The position numbers and the translations under genes were made by a program. A stretch of 64,000 nucleotides of DNA, from the NCBI RefSeq assembly GCF_001314605.1, contig NZ_LIHP01000008.1, positions 1 to 64,000 of the forward strand, in the 5' to 3' direction. Source of the stretch: Marinobacter sp. HL-58. Lineage in GTDB: Bacteria; Pseudomonadota; Gammaproteobacteria; Pseudomonadales; Oleiphilaceae. Below are positions 7,411 through 18,707 of this stretch, piece by piece. Position 1 is the first letter of the stretch. Every line of letters begins with the position of its first letter. Under the pieces are notes generated by a model, which was given only the letters and a program-made list of their open reading frames with translations, was not told where the DNA came from and did not search any database.

Positions 7411-9170
7411 GCAGCCGAGATCAGCTGGTCCAGTTTTCCGCTGCTTCCTGCCTGGACGCGGTTCCGCCATTGGCTGGCCCACTCCAGAACCTCTTTCGCT
7501 GGCATGGGGCGCGCAATTCCGTAGCCCTGCGCGCAATCGCAGCCCATGTGCCGCAGAGACTGCGCCTGCTCCATGGTTTCCACGCCCTCCGCCAGAACCG
7601 GATACGAGAAGCGCTGGGCAAGGAAAATCACACTCTCGACAATCGCCCGGTCACTGGCGTCATCCAGCATGTTGCGGACAAAACTCTGGTCGATCTTGAT
7701 GCTGTCTACCGGCAATGATCGCAGGTAGGTAAGCGATGAGAAACCGGTGCCGAAATCATCAAGCGCCACCTGCAGGCCAAGGGTCCGGCAACGGGCCAGC
7801 ACATTGCTGGCACGCTTGGTATCTTCCAGGGCAGTCGACTCCAGGACCTCAAGGGTGATTTGCCCCGGGTGGACCTCAGGATGACTATGGAGGTAGCTTT
7901 CCAGGTAATCGGCAAAACTGCGGTCCATCAGATGCGCTGCGCTGATGTTGATGCTGACTGCCAGGTCTTCGCCCGCTGCCTTCCAGACATTCATCTGGTG
8001 AATGGCTTCCTTGAGCACCCACTGGCCAAGTGGAACTTCCAGATGGCTGTTCTCGACCAGAGGCAGGAACTGACCCGGAGAAACCAGGCCGTGTTCGGGA
8101 TGATTCCAGCGAATCAGCGTCTCGAAGCCCAGCAACTGGCAGTCGGTGAGGCGGATCTGGGGCTGGAAGAACAGCTCGAACTCTTCATTTTCCAGCGCGC
8201 GGGCAATGTCCATCAGCTGATTGCGACGGCGGCGGCGATGTTCATCGAGGCCGGGGTCGAAAAAGTGGTACTGGTTACGGCCCTTTTCTTTTGCGGAATA
8301 CATGGCCTGGTCAGCATGTCGGATCAGGCCTTCGGCATCTGCACTGTCGTCCGGATAGCGGGTAATGCCCAGGCTGGCAGTCAGTGTGACACTCTCGTCT
8401 CCCAGCTCCACCGGCTCGCCGACCGTTGCTAGAATGCGCTGATAGACCGCTTCATGGTTGTCGTCGCCCTGAAGCAGAAGGGCAAATTCGTCACCACCAA
8501 TCCGGGCTACCGTATCACCACTGCGCAGGGCCCGGGTCAGACGTTCCGAAAGCGTGCGCAGGGCCTGGTCACCCACAGGATGCCCGTAGCGGTCATTGAT
8601 GGACTTGAAGCCATCCAGGTCCAGGTAGCAGACAGACAGGGTCCGGCGTTGCCGGTCGGCATGAATGCGGGCGCTGCGCAGGCGATCTTCCAGAAGTTGC
8701 CGGTTCGGAAGCCCGGTCAGATCATCGTAGTTGGCGGCTCGGTCCAGCTCTTTGGCGTGGTTCTTGAGCGCGGTGATATCGGAAAAGGCCGCCACGTGGT
8801 AATACTGGCCGGGTTCCTCCAGATGCACGCGGCTGATGGAGAGCAGTTCAATGTACTCTTCACCGTTCTTGCGGCGATTCCAGATTTCACCGCGCCAGTG
8901 ATCGGTCTTCTCGATCGAGGTCCACATGGAACGGTAATAATCGCCGGAATGACGCCCGGAACTGAGAATCGCCGGATTCAGACCGAGGACTTCTTCCCTG
9001 CTGTAACCGGTAATTCTCGAAAACGCAGGGTTCACGTCCAGAATCCGGTTGGCCTGATCGGTAATCAGAATGGCTTCATGGCTGCGATGAAACAGGGTGG
9101 CAGCCACCAGGGCCAGACGGTCAGGGTCGATCTCGGAAGGTGGCTGTTCGGGTGTCGGGTGTCTGGGCAT
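7401..9170 (-). CDS. PAS-GGDEF-EAL c-di-GMP turnover protein
   Basis: 589 residues without transmembrane segments. PAS at about 25-135 (HEAILITDQANRILDVNPAFSRITGYS is split here by helices typical of PAS), GGDEF at about 150-310 with an intact RIGGDEF loop, and EAL at about 330-575. The EAL signature reads FETLIRW, so the catalytic Glu is kept although the motif is ETL; NISAAHL, DDFGTGFSSL and AEGVET complete the active site. Both activities look possible, with the PAS domain setting the balance. A LPNRQLLEDRL helix links PAS and GGDEF as usual. It converges on the COG3235 gene. Confidence 0.9.
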   Translation of the reverse strand: MPRHPTPEQPPSEIDPDRLALVAATLFHRSHEAILITDQANRILDVNPAFSRITGYSREEVLGLNPAILSSGRHSGDYYRSMWTSIEKTDHWRGEIWNRRKNGEEYIELLSISRVHLEEPGQYYHVAAFSDITALKNHAKELDRAANYDDLTGLPNRQLLEDRLRSARIHADRQRRTLSVCYLDLDGFKSINDRYGHPVGDQALRTLSERLTRALRSGDTVARIGGDEFALLLQGDDNHEAVYQRILATVGEPVELGDESVTLTASLGITRYPDDSADAEGLIRHADQAMYSAKEKGRNQYHFFDPGLDEHRRRRRNQLMDIARALENEEFELFFQPQIRLTDCQLLGFETLIRWNHPEHGLVSPGQFLPLVENSHLEVPLGQWVLKEAIHQMNVWKAAGEDLAVSINISAAHLMDRSFADYLESYLHSHPEVHPGQITLEVLESTALEDTKRASNVLARCRTLGLQVALDDFGTGFSSLTYLRSLPVDSIKIDQSFVRNMLDDASDRAIVESVIFLAQRFSYPVLAEGVETMEQAQSLRHMGCDCAQGYGIARPMPAKEVLEWASQWRNRVQAGSSGKLDQLISAAQR

Positions 9171-9425
9171 GAGAGTTGGTGTCTGCTATTCAGTCTGGTC
9201 AGTGAACGAACTCTCCTCCCTGTGAGACTTGGCGCAAGGGTAGCAGCTGAGCAGGTTTTCGGCGTCCGTAGTTGTCGCGACGCCCGGCGTGTTGCTCAGG
9301 GTTTTCCTCACCACATATCGTTTTCGATGAAGAAGGCATGCTACCGGAATGGCGCCATATAGCCATGGGCAATTGGTCGGTACAGATTGACGGATGTCAT
9401 TTTTTTGCCAGTTTGTGGCTGGGTT

Positions 9426-9959
9426 TCACTGGCGCCACCGGGAATGCTTCTGCAATTTTCGCTGCAGGGTCCGGCGATGCATGTTCAGAGCTCGTGCAGT
9501 GGCCGAGACGTTACCATCGTTGTCGTTCAGTATCCGCTGTATATGTTCCCACTCCATTTCTTCCACTGACGGCGGCTCATTGCGCAGATCGGGCGGCGCA
9601 TCCAGTGGTTCGAAACCCGCAAGCAGCTGATTGACCGTGACCGGTTTGCAGAGGTAGTTCACCGCACCCCGGCGCATGGCCTCAACCGCTGTGGCGATGC
9701 TGCCGTAACCCGTCAGCACCAGAACCTCCAGTTGCGGATTCAGGCTCAGGAGTTCCGGCAACAGCTGCAGGCCGCTTTCGCCAGCGAGGTTCAGGTCCAG
9801 AACGCAGCGATGGGCATCCTCCGCTGCCAGTGCTTCTCTGGCTTCCTGATGGCTTCGTGCAAGCCGGGACTCGATGCCCTGGCGACTGAGCGAGCGCTGG
9901 AGCACCTGAAGGAAGGCGTCGTCGTCATCAATAAGCAACCAGACCGGGCTTTCACTCAC
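9426..9959 (-). CDS. regA: RegA/PrrA/ActR-type response regulator
   Basis: 177 residues: a receiver domain with acidic pocket DDDD (11-14), phospho-acceptor D55 in CVLDLNL, T in VLTGYGS and K in LCKPV, then a short linker and a C-terminal Fis-type helix-turn-helix (HIQRILNDNDGN, ATARALNMHRRTLQRKL). This compact layout is that of RegA/PrrA, the global regulator of redox-responsive energy metabolism. The gene overlaps regB by 4 bases. Family members control respiration, nitrogen and carbon assimilation; co-location with gdhA fits a nitrogen/redox role. Targets here are unknown. Confidence 0.9.
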   Translation of the reverse strand: MSESPVWLLIDDDDAFLQVLQRSLSRQGIESRLARSHQEAREALAAEDAHRCVLDLNLAGESGLQLLPELLSLNPQLEVLVLTGYGSIATAVEAMRRGAVNYLCKPVTVNQLLAGFEPLDAPPDLRNEPPSVEEMEWEHIQRILNDNDGNVSATARALNMHRRTLQRKLQKHSRWRQ

Positions 9960-11227
9960 GCTTTGTCCTCCCGGGTAAGCTTGTCATCGGTTGTCGTCGG
10001 CAGATCAATAATCATGGTTGTGCCTTCGGAGCCAGCACGCGCTTTCAGAGTCCCCCCGAGCCGCTGGATGGTGGCATTGGACAGGAAAAGGCCAACCCCG
10101 AGGCCGTTTTCAGAACTCACCACCTGCTCGCCAAGGGAACCCTCCATCGCGGATCCAAAGCCATCGCCATGGTCCTCGATAATCAATTCCAGCCTCCCTT
10201 CGCTGTTCTCCCTGGCGCTGATCGCGACCCAGGAAGGACTGGCGGTAACGGCATTGGCAAGCAGGTTGAGAACGGCCTGATCCAGCGTGGCATCTACCGT
10301 TACCAGACACTGGGGAAACGGTTGCTGCCATTTTATCGCAGCACCGGGCCAGAGCAGAGTGGCAGACTCCCGCAGGCGCAGCAGCCAGTCCTCCGCCGGC
10401 AGGGTTTCAAACTGGGCGGTTTTCGCCTGCATGGCTGCTGCTGACAGCTGTTGCAGATGTGTGCTGCAGAGCCCGAGTTGCTGTTCCATCAAGGCAAGGT
10501 CATCGGAAAGCGGTGTGTTTTCGGGCAGGGCGGACTTCATCTCTTCCACCAGCAGAGTCATGGTGTTCAGCGGTGTGCCCAGGCGGTGGGCGACGGCAGC
10601 TGCGGACAGCCCCAGGGCGATGATCTGCTCATCCCGCAGGCGGGTTTCCCGAATCCGGGCCAGCTGGGACTGCTGCTGGCGCAGGCGACGGGCCAGTGCA
10701 CCGACAACGAGAAGAAGTATTACGGCGGTTGCCGCAAAGGTCACCCACATACCGACCAGATGCAGCTGGGCCAGGTTGGCGCTGTGATGTTCATGGGTGA
10801 CCGGGGTATGCCAGAGGACCAGCGAGGTATAGATTGCGATACCCGCGAGGGTAACGGCGATACTCTGACCCAGGGGCACCAGAATGATGGCCACGGCAAT
10901 AGGCAGCAATAGCAGAGAAACCAGGGGGTTGGTGTAACCGCCGGTCAGGTACAGCCAGAGGCCAATAAGCAGCAGATCGACGGTCAGAACCAGGCTGACT
11001 GTCGTGGTGGACCGGGGTGGCCGACGGGTGAACCAGAGCCACGACAGAACGGCGGCCGCGGCATAGATCAGGCAAACAATCAGGGCCTCCGCACGATGCG
11101 CAAGCGCCACCATGGTTTCGGCCACGGCAATGGTTGTCAGCTGAATGGCGACAAGCGTCAGCCGCATGCCCAGCAGATATCGGGCAGCCTGTTGAAAACC
11201 GGTCTGTGAGTGGGTTAGCCATTCCAT
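9956..11227 (-). CDS. regB: RegB/PrrB-type redox sensor histidine kinase
   Basis: 423 residues from ATG 11227; a TTG at 11329 with GGAG upstream would add 34 residues and overlap the previous gene. Six hydrophobic helices occupy about 20-175. GGYTNPL (96-102) matches the GGxxNPF quinone-binding heptad of RegB. The H-box AHRLGTPLNT gives phospho-acceptor H214, and C254 in LGLCSTHL sits where the redox-active Cys of RegB lies. A HATPase domain ends the protein (DHGDGFG, GLGVGLFLS). It should sense quinone redox state and phosphorylate the RegA partner. It lies downstream of gdhA and the PPDK-like gene on the same strand. Confidence 0.9.
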   Translation of the reverse strand: MEWLTHSQTGFQQAARYLLGMRLTLVAIQLTTIAVAETMVALAHRAEALIVCLIYAAAAVLSWLWFTRRPPRSTTTVSLVLTVDLLLIGLWLYLTGGYTNPLVSLLLLPIAVAIILVPLGQSIAVTLAGIAIYTSLVLWHTPVTHEHHSANLAQLHLVGMWVTFAATAVILLLVVGALARRLRQQQSQLARIRETRLRDEQIIALGLSAAAVAHRLGTPLNTMTLLVEEMKSALPENTPLSDDLALMEQQLGLCSTHLQQLSAAAMQAKTAQFETLPAEDWLLRLRESATLLWPGAAIKWQQPFPQCLVTVDATLDQAVLNLLANAVTASPSWVAISARENSEGRLELIIEDHGDGFGSAMEGSLGEQVVSSENGLGVGLFLSNATIQRLGGTLKARAGSEGTTMIIDLPTTTDDKLTREDKA

Positions 11228-11291
11228 GGACGGGATTCTAGCAGCAGACACCGGGTATCGGTGGGGAAATTGCGTGGCGGATTGCCCGGGG

Positions 11292-13868
11292 TCAATCGGC
11301 GAAGTAACAGACGAGTTGCTGGCGGACAATATCTCCGCGCAACTGCAGCGGCCTTCGGGTCAGGTCATGCAAACGGACGGCGGCTTCTGGCGAGGGACCG
11401 GGGCCGGCTGAAGCGGAGGTTTCACCCAGATGCTCCGGGAAGTACTGGCAATGACCGTTTTCAGGGAAAAGGGCGGCATAGGCAATGCCGGTTTCCACCA
11501 GGTCCTGGAAAAAGTGCGAGCCATAGGAGAGATCCGGCACCATCTGGCCCGCTGTTTCCGACACTTCAACCAGTGCGGCTATGCCGGCAATGTCTGAAAA
11601 ACGGACCGGCACGCCCAGTTCCGGGCTGCTGGTTCCCCAACGGCCGGGGCCGATCAGCAGGGTGGAGACGTTGGCGGACCGGACCTGCTCCCCCACCAGC
11701 CGGGCGACTTCAAAGCGCTGATTGATGTTGAGGTCTGCATATACGGCGGCATCGACTCGTATCACGCGCTGTATGGCCAGGTTGATATTGCCGCCCATGA
11801 AATGGCCTTCGGTACGGAACAGCAGTTTGTCTTCTGGCAGTGTGTCCGGGATGTTCACCGGCCCGGCATCGCCAACCGTGGCCAGGGGCCGGCACTGCAC
11901 CAGATTGAAGGAAGGCTCGCCCCGCTGGTCCAGGTGCAGGGTGAATTCCACATCCACCGGGTGTTGGTAGCCCGCCTCCAGCGTCTGCAGCATGCGTGAA
12001 AGCCTTGAGATAAAAGCCCCCTGTTGCACCAGCGGACGGAATGTCAGGCGCCAGACCGGGCCTTCAAGGCCGATCTGTTCGGCCCGGGAGGTTGCCGCCC
12101 GATCCACTTCCGCCAGTTGGGCCATGGGCAGGGCGGTGGTGTTTTCCAGTAGCTGGCTGAGGGGGCGGGTGTTCAGGCTTCCTTCCTGGAGGTCCAGCAC
12201 ATCCACCAGATGCTGGGAGAAGCGGTAGGATTCGTCCTGGTTCCGGAACGGCCGGCGCATGGGCTGATCCAGTGCCATGACGCAGGCGTGATCCCCTTCT
12301 ATACGATCCACCGCGCGGGTGCCCAGCCCCATCACCAGCCTGACCATGCCGGCGTCGGGGTTCATGGAGCTGTCCCAGGCAAACGTGTTGCGGGAGACGC
12401 CAACCCCTGCGGCATCGGGCAGGTAGTAGCGGCCGTGGAAGCGGCCATTGACCCGCTGGATCAGCAGGGCCATGGGTTCCTCCCACTGGTCCAGCCCCCG
12501 CTGTTGGCGGTAGCGCAGGGCATCTTCGCTCATGGATGAGGCGTAGACCTGGCGAATGGCATCCTCCAGTGCAGCCAGCCGTTGCTCTGGCGAGCCCTGG
12601 TTCACCAGGAACACACTGTCGTACTTTCCGGCGAAGGCATTGCCGAAACCGTCTTCCTGCAGGCTCGATGAACGCACCAGAATGGGATACTGGCCGTAAT
12701 GATCCAGCAGCCTCTCCAGCTCGCTCCGGATTTCGTCCGGGAAGCGGCCGGCGGTAATGCCTGCTCTCAGTGCCGGGGCTTCAGTCAGGTACCCGGCTTC
12801 TGATCGTTGGCGCATGATTGATGGCCACAGGCGGTTATGCACCAGGAAGGCGTAGTAAGCGTCAGTGCCCAGATAGCTGGAGTCGTGGGGTTCCAGTTGC
12901 TGTTGCCAGAGTTCCGGGTCTTCTGTCAGCAGAATGTTCCGGGCAATCAGCATGCCTGTGGCTTTACCACCGATATAGCCGCTGCCCACCAGTCGGCTGC
13001 GAATGCCAAGCAGATCTTCCAGCGACAGATAGCGCCTTGCCAGCTCCAGAATCCGGGGTTCCCGGCTGATCAGTACCTGCAGCACCTGTTCTTTCAGGTC
13101 ATTGATGCAGCTTTCATCGTTTTCGGACAGTGCCCGGCTGGCCTCCTGGAACAGCCTGTCCCAGTAATCCAGCAGTGGCTGGCGGTGCCGGTGTTCCAGC
13201 TCCAGGCTGGCCTGCAAGCGGGTAGCGTCGCTGCTGTCGGTGATGGGCTGGAAGCTGCCCGCCTGTTCCCGGTGGGGAAGGAACATGGTGGGGGATTGCC
13301 GGCGCCAGGCCTTGATCGGGTGAATCTGTACATTGTCGCCGTGGCGGTGGACATCGATCATGACCTGTGTGGTTTCGCGGATGCGATCCAGTGTCATGCG
13401 GGAATGTCTTTCAGGATGCAGGGCAAACCAGGCCACAGTGTCCAGCTCGAACAGGAGGGGGCACACCACCCGGAAGAAGTTGCCCACCATGGCGTCGGTG
13501 GCCCAGGCATTGAGCAGTTCGCTGAGGCTGTCGCACACGTAAAACGCGCCACGGCCATGCTGTTCGATCAGGTGCCAGACCCGGCTGGTGAAGCTCTCGA
13601 AGCCGCCGAGGGCGTCGATCTCGATGGTGCGCACCGAGGGGTGTTGATCAATGATCGGGGGGTGTTCACCAAAGCGCAGATAGATAATCTGGCGGCCGGA
13701 ATCGGAGGCGGCATCAATAAAGGGATGCACGAACCGGCTATAATCGTTCAGGTCCGACACCCGCCAGACCACGTTATCACCGATTCGCAGACCATCCAGA
13801 ACCTCGTCCAGCCCGGTCAGGCCGGTGGAAACCCGGTCATCGGGCTGGCGAGGGTCATTGCGGGTCAT
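11292..13868 (-). CDS. PEP/pyruvate-binding (PPDK N-terminal) protein with degenerate KaiC-like N-domain
   Basis: 858 residues. The first 250 look like a RecA/KaiC fold (VSTGLTGLDEVLDGL, then FYVCDSLSELLNAW as a Walker-B-like strand), but the P-loop position reads RIGDNVVWRVSD, with no GxxxxGKT. From about 280 comes an ATP-grasp of the PPDK/PEP-synthase N-terminal type: GYIGGKATGMLIAR, PILVRSSSLQEDGFGNAFAGKY, and VEFTLHLDQ with NLVQCRPL. The phosphohistidine swivel and PEP-binding barrel are absent, so it is not a complete PEP synthase. A C-terminal part with IGPGRWGTSSPELG follows. It begins 7 bases after gdhA. The reaction is unknown. Confidence 0.75.
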   Translation of the reverse strand: MTRNDPRQPDDRVSTGLTGLDEVLDGLRIGDNVVWRVSDLNDYSRFVHPFIDAASDSGRQIIYLRFGEHPPIIDQHPSVRTIEIDALGGFESFTSRVWHLIEQHGRGAFYVCDSLSELLNAWATDAMVGNFFRVVCPLLFELDTVAWFALHPERHSRMTLDRIRETTQVMIDVHRHGDNVQIHPIKAWRRQSPTMFLPHREQAGSFQPITDSSDATRLQASLELEHRHRQPLLDYWDRLFQEASRALSENDESCINDLKEQVLQVLISREPRILELARRYLSLEDLLGIRSRLVGSGYIGGKATGMLIARNILLTEDPELWQQQLEPHDSSYLGTDAYYAFLVHNRLWPSIMRQRSEAGYLTEAPALRAGITAGRFPDEIRSELERLLDHYGQYPILVRSSSLQEDGFGNAFAGKYDSVFLVNQGSPEQRLAALEDAIRQVYASSMSEDALRYRQQRGLDQWEEPMALLIQRVNGRFHGRYYLPDAAGVGVSRNTFAWDSSMNPDAGMVRLVMGLGTRAVDRIEGDHACVMALDQPMRRPFRNQDESYRFSQHLVDVLDLQEGSLNTRPLSQLLENTTALPMAQLAEVDRAATSRAEQIGLEGPVWRLTFRPLVQQGAFISRLSRMLQTLEAGYQHPVDVEFTLHLDQRGEPSFNLVQCRPLATVGDAGPVNIPDTLPEDKLLFRTEGHFMGGNINLAIQRVIRVDAAVYADLNINQRFEVARLVGEQVRSANVSTLLIGPGRWGTSSPELGVPVRFSDIAGIAALVEVSETAGQMVPDLSYGSHFFQDLVETGIAYAALFPENGHCQYFPEHLGETSASAGPGPSPEAAVRLHDLTRRPLQLRGDIVRQQLVCYFAD

Positions 13869-13875
13869 GGCAGGA

Positions 13876-15234
<1,359 letters not shown>

Positions 15235-15453
15235 TCACGGAATTCGCGTATTGAAGGCTGGTTGCATAACAGCCGACCAAAAAGGCCATAGATTGCACCA
15301 TAGCGGGGCGCTTATTGGCAAGCGTGGAAAGAATCAATCTATTTGAATTTTTGGAATACCCCGAAGGGGGTGCGGCATTGTGTCTCAAGCCAGGTTGAAA
15401 GCCGCCCGTTATAGTTGCGTCACTAACGGAACCGCTCCAAGGACCACCCGACG

Positions 15454-17481
15454 ATGTTGAGAAAAAACCATCTGGCTCGCTGTATCAGCCTTGTGATGGT
15501 CGGCACTGTGGCCGCCCCCCTCGCAAACGCCCAACCTGAACAGGAAAGCCCGTTGCTGATCCGGATTACCGAGGGTCAGTCCGCCGAGGCGGCGCGGCTT
15601 TCGGAAGCTGCCATTCAGACTGAGCCGGTACAGAGGCTGTCGGCCAGCCCCGCGGTTTCGCTTTCCCGGATGGGTGGCCGGGGCCTGGATCCGGTGATTC
15701 ATGGCCAGAATGAAGAACGAGTTGACGTGCTGATTGACGGCATGCGGGTGGAAGGTGCCTGTCCCAGCCGCATGGATCCACCCACCAGTCGCCTGAGTAC
15801 AGCGCTCGCGCCGGTACTGGAGGTGCGCACAAGCAACAAGACCCTGCGCTGGGGTCCGATTGCCGGTGGCCAGATTGGGGCCACCACGGCGAAACCGGAA
15901 TTTGCCGGCGACAACCGTACCGCAGGCCACCTCACTCTGGGTGGCTCCGACAACGGCGAAGGCAAGCTCGTGAACGGCAGTGTGGCGGTTGGCAGCAGGG
16001 ACACGTTTATACGCCTGGCCGGCGGTTACGACGAAGCGGACGACTACGAGGACGGTGATGGCAACGAAGTCCGCAGTTCCTACGAAAACGCTGAAGGCCG
16101 TGTGGATGCTGCCTGGACCGCCGACAACGGTTTCTACATCAAGGGTCTGGTCAGCCGACAGGAAGAGCGGGATGTGAAGTTCCCGGGTCGGGGTATGGAT
16201 GCGCCAGAAACCGACACCGATCTTTACCGCCTCGAGCTGGGTGCGCCGGTAGCCAACGGTGGCTGGAACCTGATGGCCTGGCAGGCGGATGTGGACCATG
16301 TCATGGATAACTTCAGTCTGCGTGAGTCGACGATGAAAATGCAGACCGACTCCGAGACCCTTACCCGGGGTGCCCGGCTGGTGCTGGATCAGACCATCAA
16401 CCACACCAGGGATATTGCGATCGGTGTGGATGTGGAAAGCAACGAGTGGGACGCCACCATGTACAACGGAACGAATCTTGCCAACGAGGCTTCCCTGATG
16501 TGGCCTGGTGTGGAGCGGGATCGGGTGGGTGTGTTTGTGGAAGCGTTTCACCAGATCCGGGTGAATACCCGCCTGGGTGCCGGCATTCGCTATGACCGGG
16601 TCGAGATGGATGCAACCCGGGCGGATCAGACCTTCCGTCCTATGCCCGGTGGCATGATGGCCTTTTCCCCGTCTGGTCTCTACGCCTCTGCCTATGGCGT
16701 TACAGACACTGAGGCCAATGACAACAACGTCAGCGGCTTCATGACGGGAGAATGGCGTTTTTCTCCGTCCCAGTCGCTTGAAGCGACCGCCAGCCATAGC
16801 GTGCGTTCACCCAGCGTGAATGAACGCTATGTCGCCCAGAAGACCATGAAAGGCACGTGGGTGGGCAATCCGGATCTGGACACAGAAAAACACCACAAAC
16901 TGGAAGTCAGCCTGCCCGGCCGGCAGGGTGACTGGACGTGGCGCCCTGCTGTATGGGTCGATCAGGTGGATGACTACGTCTATCGCTTTGAGACCCGCAA
17001 CCCGGATAACACCACGGACACCCGCTACACCAACATCGACGCCCGTCTCCTGGGCGTTGAGGGTGAACTGGGATGGAGTAACGGTACCTGGAGTAGCAGT
17101 AGCAAACTGGCATCGGTTCGGGGTGAAAACCGGGATGCCGACAAGGCCCTGCCACGGATTCCACCCATCCAGTTTATCCAGACCCTGAGCTGGCACCAAC
17201 GGGGCCACACCCTGAAAGCCCAGTGGCAGCTGGCACGCCGACAGGATCATGTTGACCTGGAGTCCGGGCTGGATCCAAGTACTTCGCCGGGCTATGGGGT
17301 ATTCAATCTGTCTGGTACCCATCCGCTGATGGCCAATCTGAGCCTGACCTGGGCAGTGGACAATCTGTTCGACAATACCTGGGCGTACCACGTAAGCAAG
17401 GACAACCTCTCTGACAGTGGCGTATTCAGGGTGAACGAACCCGGCCGTACCGTGCGCGCGGCACTCACGGCCCGGTGGTAA
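15454..17481 (+). CDS. TonB-dependent copper receptor, OprC/NosA type
   Basis: 675 residues with a signal peptide (cleavage after ANA, about residue 26), a plug domain and a 22-strand barrel ending in an aromatic residue (ARW). GACPSRMDPPTS in the plug provides the CxxxM copper ligands known from Pseudomonas OprC, which distinguishes it from siderophore receptors; RGLDPVIHGQNEERVDVLIDG precedes it. NLSGTHPL and VDNLFDNTWAYH are typical last-strand receptor motifs. The start follows an AAGGACC sequence. It is followed by a clear terminator, so it is probably monocistronic. Copper import is the family function; ligand residues are seen here, uptake is inferred. Confidence 0.9.
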   Translation: MLRKNHLARCISLVMVGTVAAPLANAQPEQESPLLIRITEGQSAEAARLSEAAIQTEPVQRLSASPAVSLSRMGGRGLDPVIHGQNEERVDVLIDGMRVEGACPSRMDPPTSRLSTALAPVLEVRTSNKTLRWGPIAGGQIGATTAKPEFAGDNRTAGHLTLGGSDNGEGKLVNGSVAVGSRDTFIRLAGGYDEADDYEDGDGNEVRSSYENAEGRVDAAWTADNGFYIKGLVSRQEERDVKFPGRGMDAPETDTDLYRLELGAPVANGGWNLMAWQADVDHVMDNFSLRESTMKMQTDSETLTRGARLVLDQTINHTRDIAIGVDVESNEWDATMYNGTNLANEASLMWPGVERDRVGVFVEAFHQIRVNTRLGAGIRYDRVEMDATRADQTFRPMPGGMMAFSPSGLYASAYGVTDTEANDNNVSGFMTGEWRFSPSQSLEATASHSVRSPSVNERYVAQKTMKGTWVGNPDLDTEKHHKLEVSLPGRQGDWTWRPAVWVDQVDDYVYRFETRNPDNTTDTRYTNIDARLLGVEGELGWSNGTWSSSSKLASVRGENRDADKALPRIPPIQFIQTLSWHQRGHTLKAQWQLARRQDHVDLESGLDPSTSPGYGVFNLSGTHPLMANLSLTWAVDNLFDNTWAYHVSKDNLSDSGVFRVNEPGRTVRAALTARW

Positions 17482-17531
17482 CGACCGATTATGGCGGTTG
17501 CCCGCCCCTCATAGCCGGCGGGTAACATTGC

Positions 17532-17572
17532 GCCCCGTGTGGAACCAACTCCGCCACCCGGGGCTTTTTTTT
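17532..17572 (+). terminator. Rho-independent terminator after the copper receptor
   Basis: GCCCC (17532-17536) pairs with GGGGC (17560-17564) and is followed by eight T residues (17565-17572). The GTGTGG/CCAC bases inside extend the stem imperfectly. It separates the receptor from the RND genes that start at 17658. Confidence 0.85.
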
Positions 17573-17657
17573 GTCCCGGCTCAATGTCAGACGTTTGCCT
17601 GCCTGCTAAACTCCGGTAATTCAAAAGAATAACCATATAACTTCCTGTGAGGTCGGC

Positions 17658-18707
17658 ATGGGTTCTCCCGGTTTCCTTGTGATCATCCTGTCGCTTGTGT
17701 TTCCTGCACTGGCAGCGGCGCAACCTGCCTTCGAGACGGTGGAGCGCCGGTCGTTCCATGAGACCATCCATCTGGATGGCGTCATTGAAGCGGTTCAGCA
17801 AAGCACGGTGTCTGCCCAGACCAGCGGCACTGTCCGGGATCTCCCCTTCGATGTGGACGACTCGGTTGCCGCTGGTGACCTGATTGTGCAACTGGAAGAC
17901 AGCGAGCAACGCTCCCGGCTGCGCCAGGCCCGGGCAGGACTGGAAGAGGCTGAAGCCTCACTTGCCGATGCGCAGCAACAATTCGGGCGGGTTGAATCGG
18001 TTTACGAACGCGGCCTGGTATCGCGCCAGGAGTTTGATCAGGCACGGAACAATCTGGCGGCAGCGCAAGCAAGGGTGGAACGGGCCAACGGAGCGGTTGC
18101 CGAGGCCGAGGAGCAGCTGTCCTACACCCGTGTGGTAGCGCCCTACGGCGGCATTCTTACCGACCGCCATGTTGAAGTGGGTGAATCGGTCAGCCCCGGC
18201 CAGCCCCTGCTCAGCGGGTTGTCCCTGGAACAGCTCCGGGTAGTGGTGGATCTGCCACAAAAGTACGCGGAGCTGGCCCGCACCGAGCGCCAGGCCCGGG
18301 TAACACTTGCGGATGGCCGGGTACTGGAAACCGGTGAGATGACCTTTTACCCCTACGCCAATCCCGAAACCCACACCTTCCGGCTGCGAATGCGGCTGAA
18401 CGAACCCAACGGTGCCCTTTTCCCCGGTATGCTGGTCAAAGTTGGTGTGCCGGTTGCCCGTCGCGAAGCCCTGTGGGTTCCGGCCAGCAGCCTGATTCAG
18501 CGCAGTGAGCTGAGGGCGGTTTTTGTGCTGGATGACCAGGACCGGCCCCGCCTCCGTCAGGTTCGTATCGGTGTGCAGGAGGATGGCCGGCTCGAGATTC
18601 TCTCCGGGCTGAGCGAAGGTGAGCGGGTGGTCACCAACCCCTCCGGGCTGGTAGGCAGTGATCGGCTGAATCTGAGCACCGATTCGGAAGCGGAGGCGAA
18701 TCCGTGA
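17658..18707 (+). CDS. RND efflux periplasmic adaptor (membrane fusion protein)
   Basis: 349 residues with a signal peptide ending near ALAAAQ. A split biotinyl-lipoyl domain (STVSAQTSGTVRDLPFDV and SYTRVVAPYGGILTDRHVE) flanks a coiled-coil hairpin at about 95-150 rich in Ala/Glu/Gln repeats, followed by beta-barrel strands and a C-terminal membrane-proximal domain with GEDGR-like VQEDGRLEILSGLSEGE. It would link the inner-membrane RND pump to an outer-membrane channel. It overlaps the permease gene by 4 bases (18704-18707), so they are translationally coupled. No outer-membrane factor is encoded alongside. Substrate unknown. Confidence 0.9.
   Translation: MGSPGFLVIILSLVFPALAAAQPAFETVERRSFHETIHLDGVIEAVQQSTVSAQTSGTVRDLPFDVDDSVAAGDLIVQLEDSEQRSRLRQARAGLEEAEASLADAQQQFGRVESVYERGLVSRQEFDQARNNLAAAQARVERANGAVAEAEEQLSYTRVVAPYGGILTDRHVEVGESVSPGQPLLSGLSLEQLRVVVDLPQKYAELARTERQARVTLADGRVLETGEMTFYPYANPETHTFRLRMRLNEPNGALFPGMLVKVGVPVARREALWVPASSLIQRSELRAVFVLDDQDRPRLRQVRIGVQEDGRLEILSGLSEGERVVTNPSGLVGSDRLNLSTDSEAEANP

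Noticed and set aside
15409-16797. Long minus-strand open frame of 462 codons opposite the copper receptor
   Set aside because: Shadow of the receptor gene: no family resemblance, biased His/Gly/Pro composition, and the plus-strand product is a clear TonB receptor.
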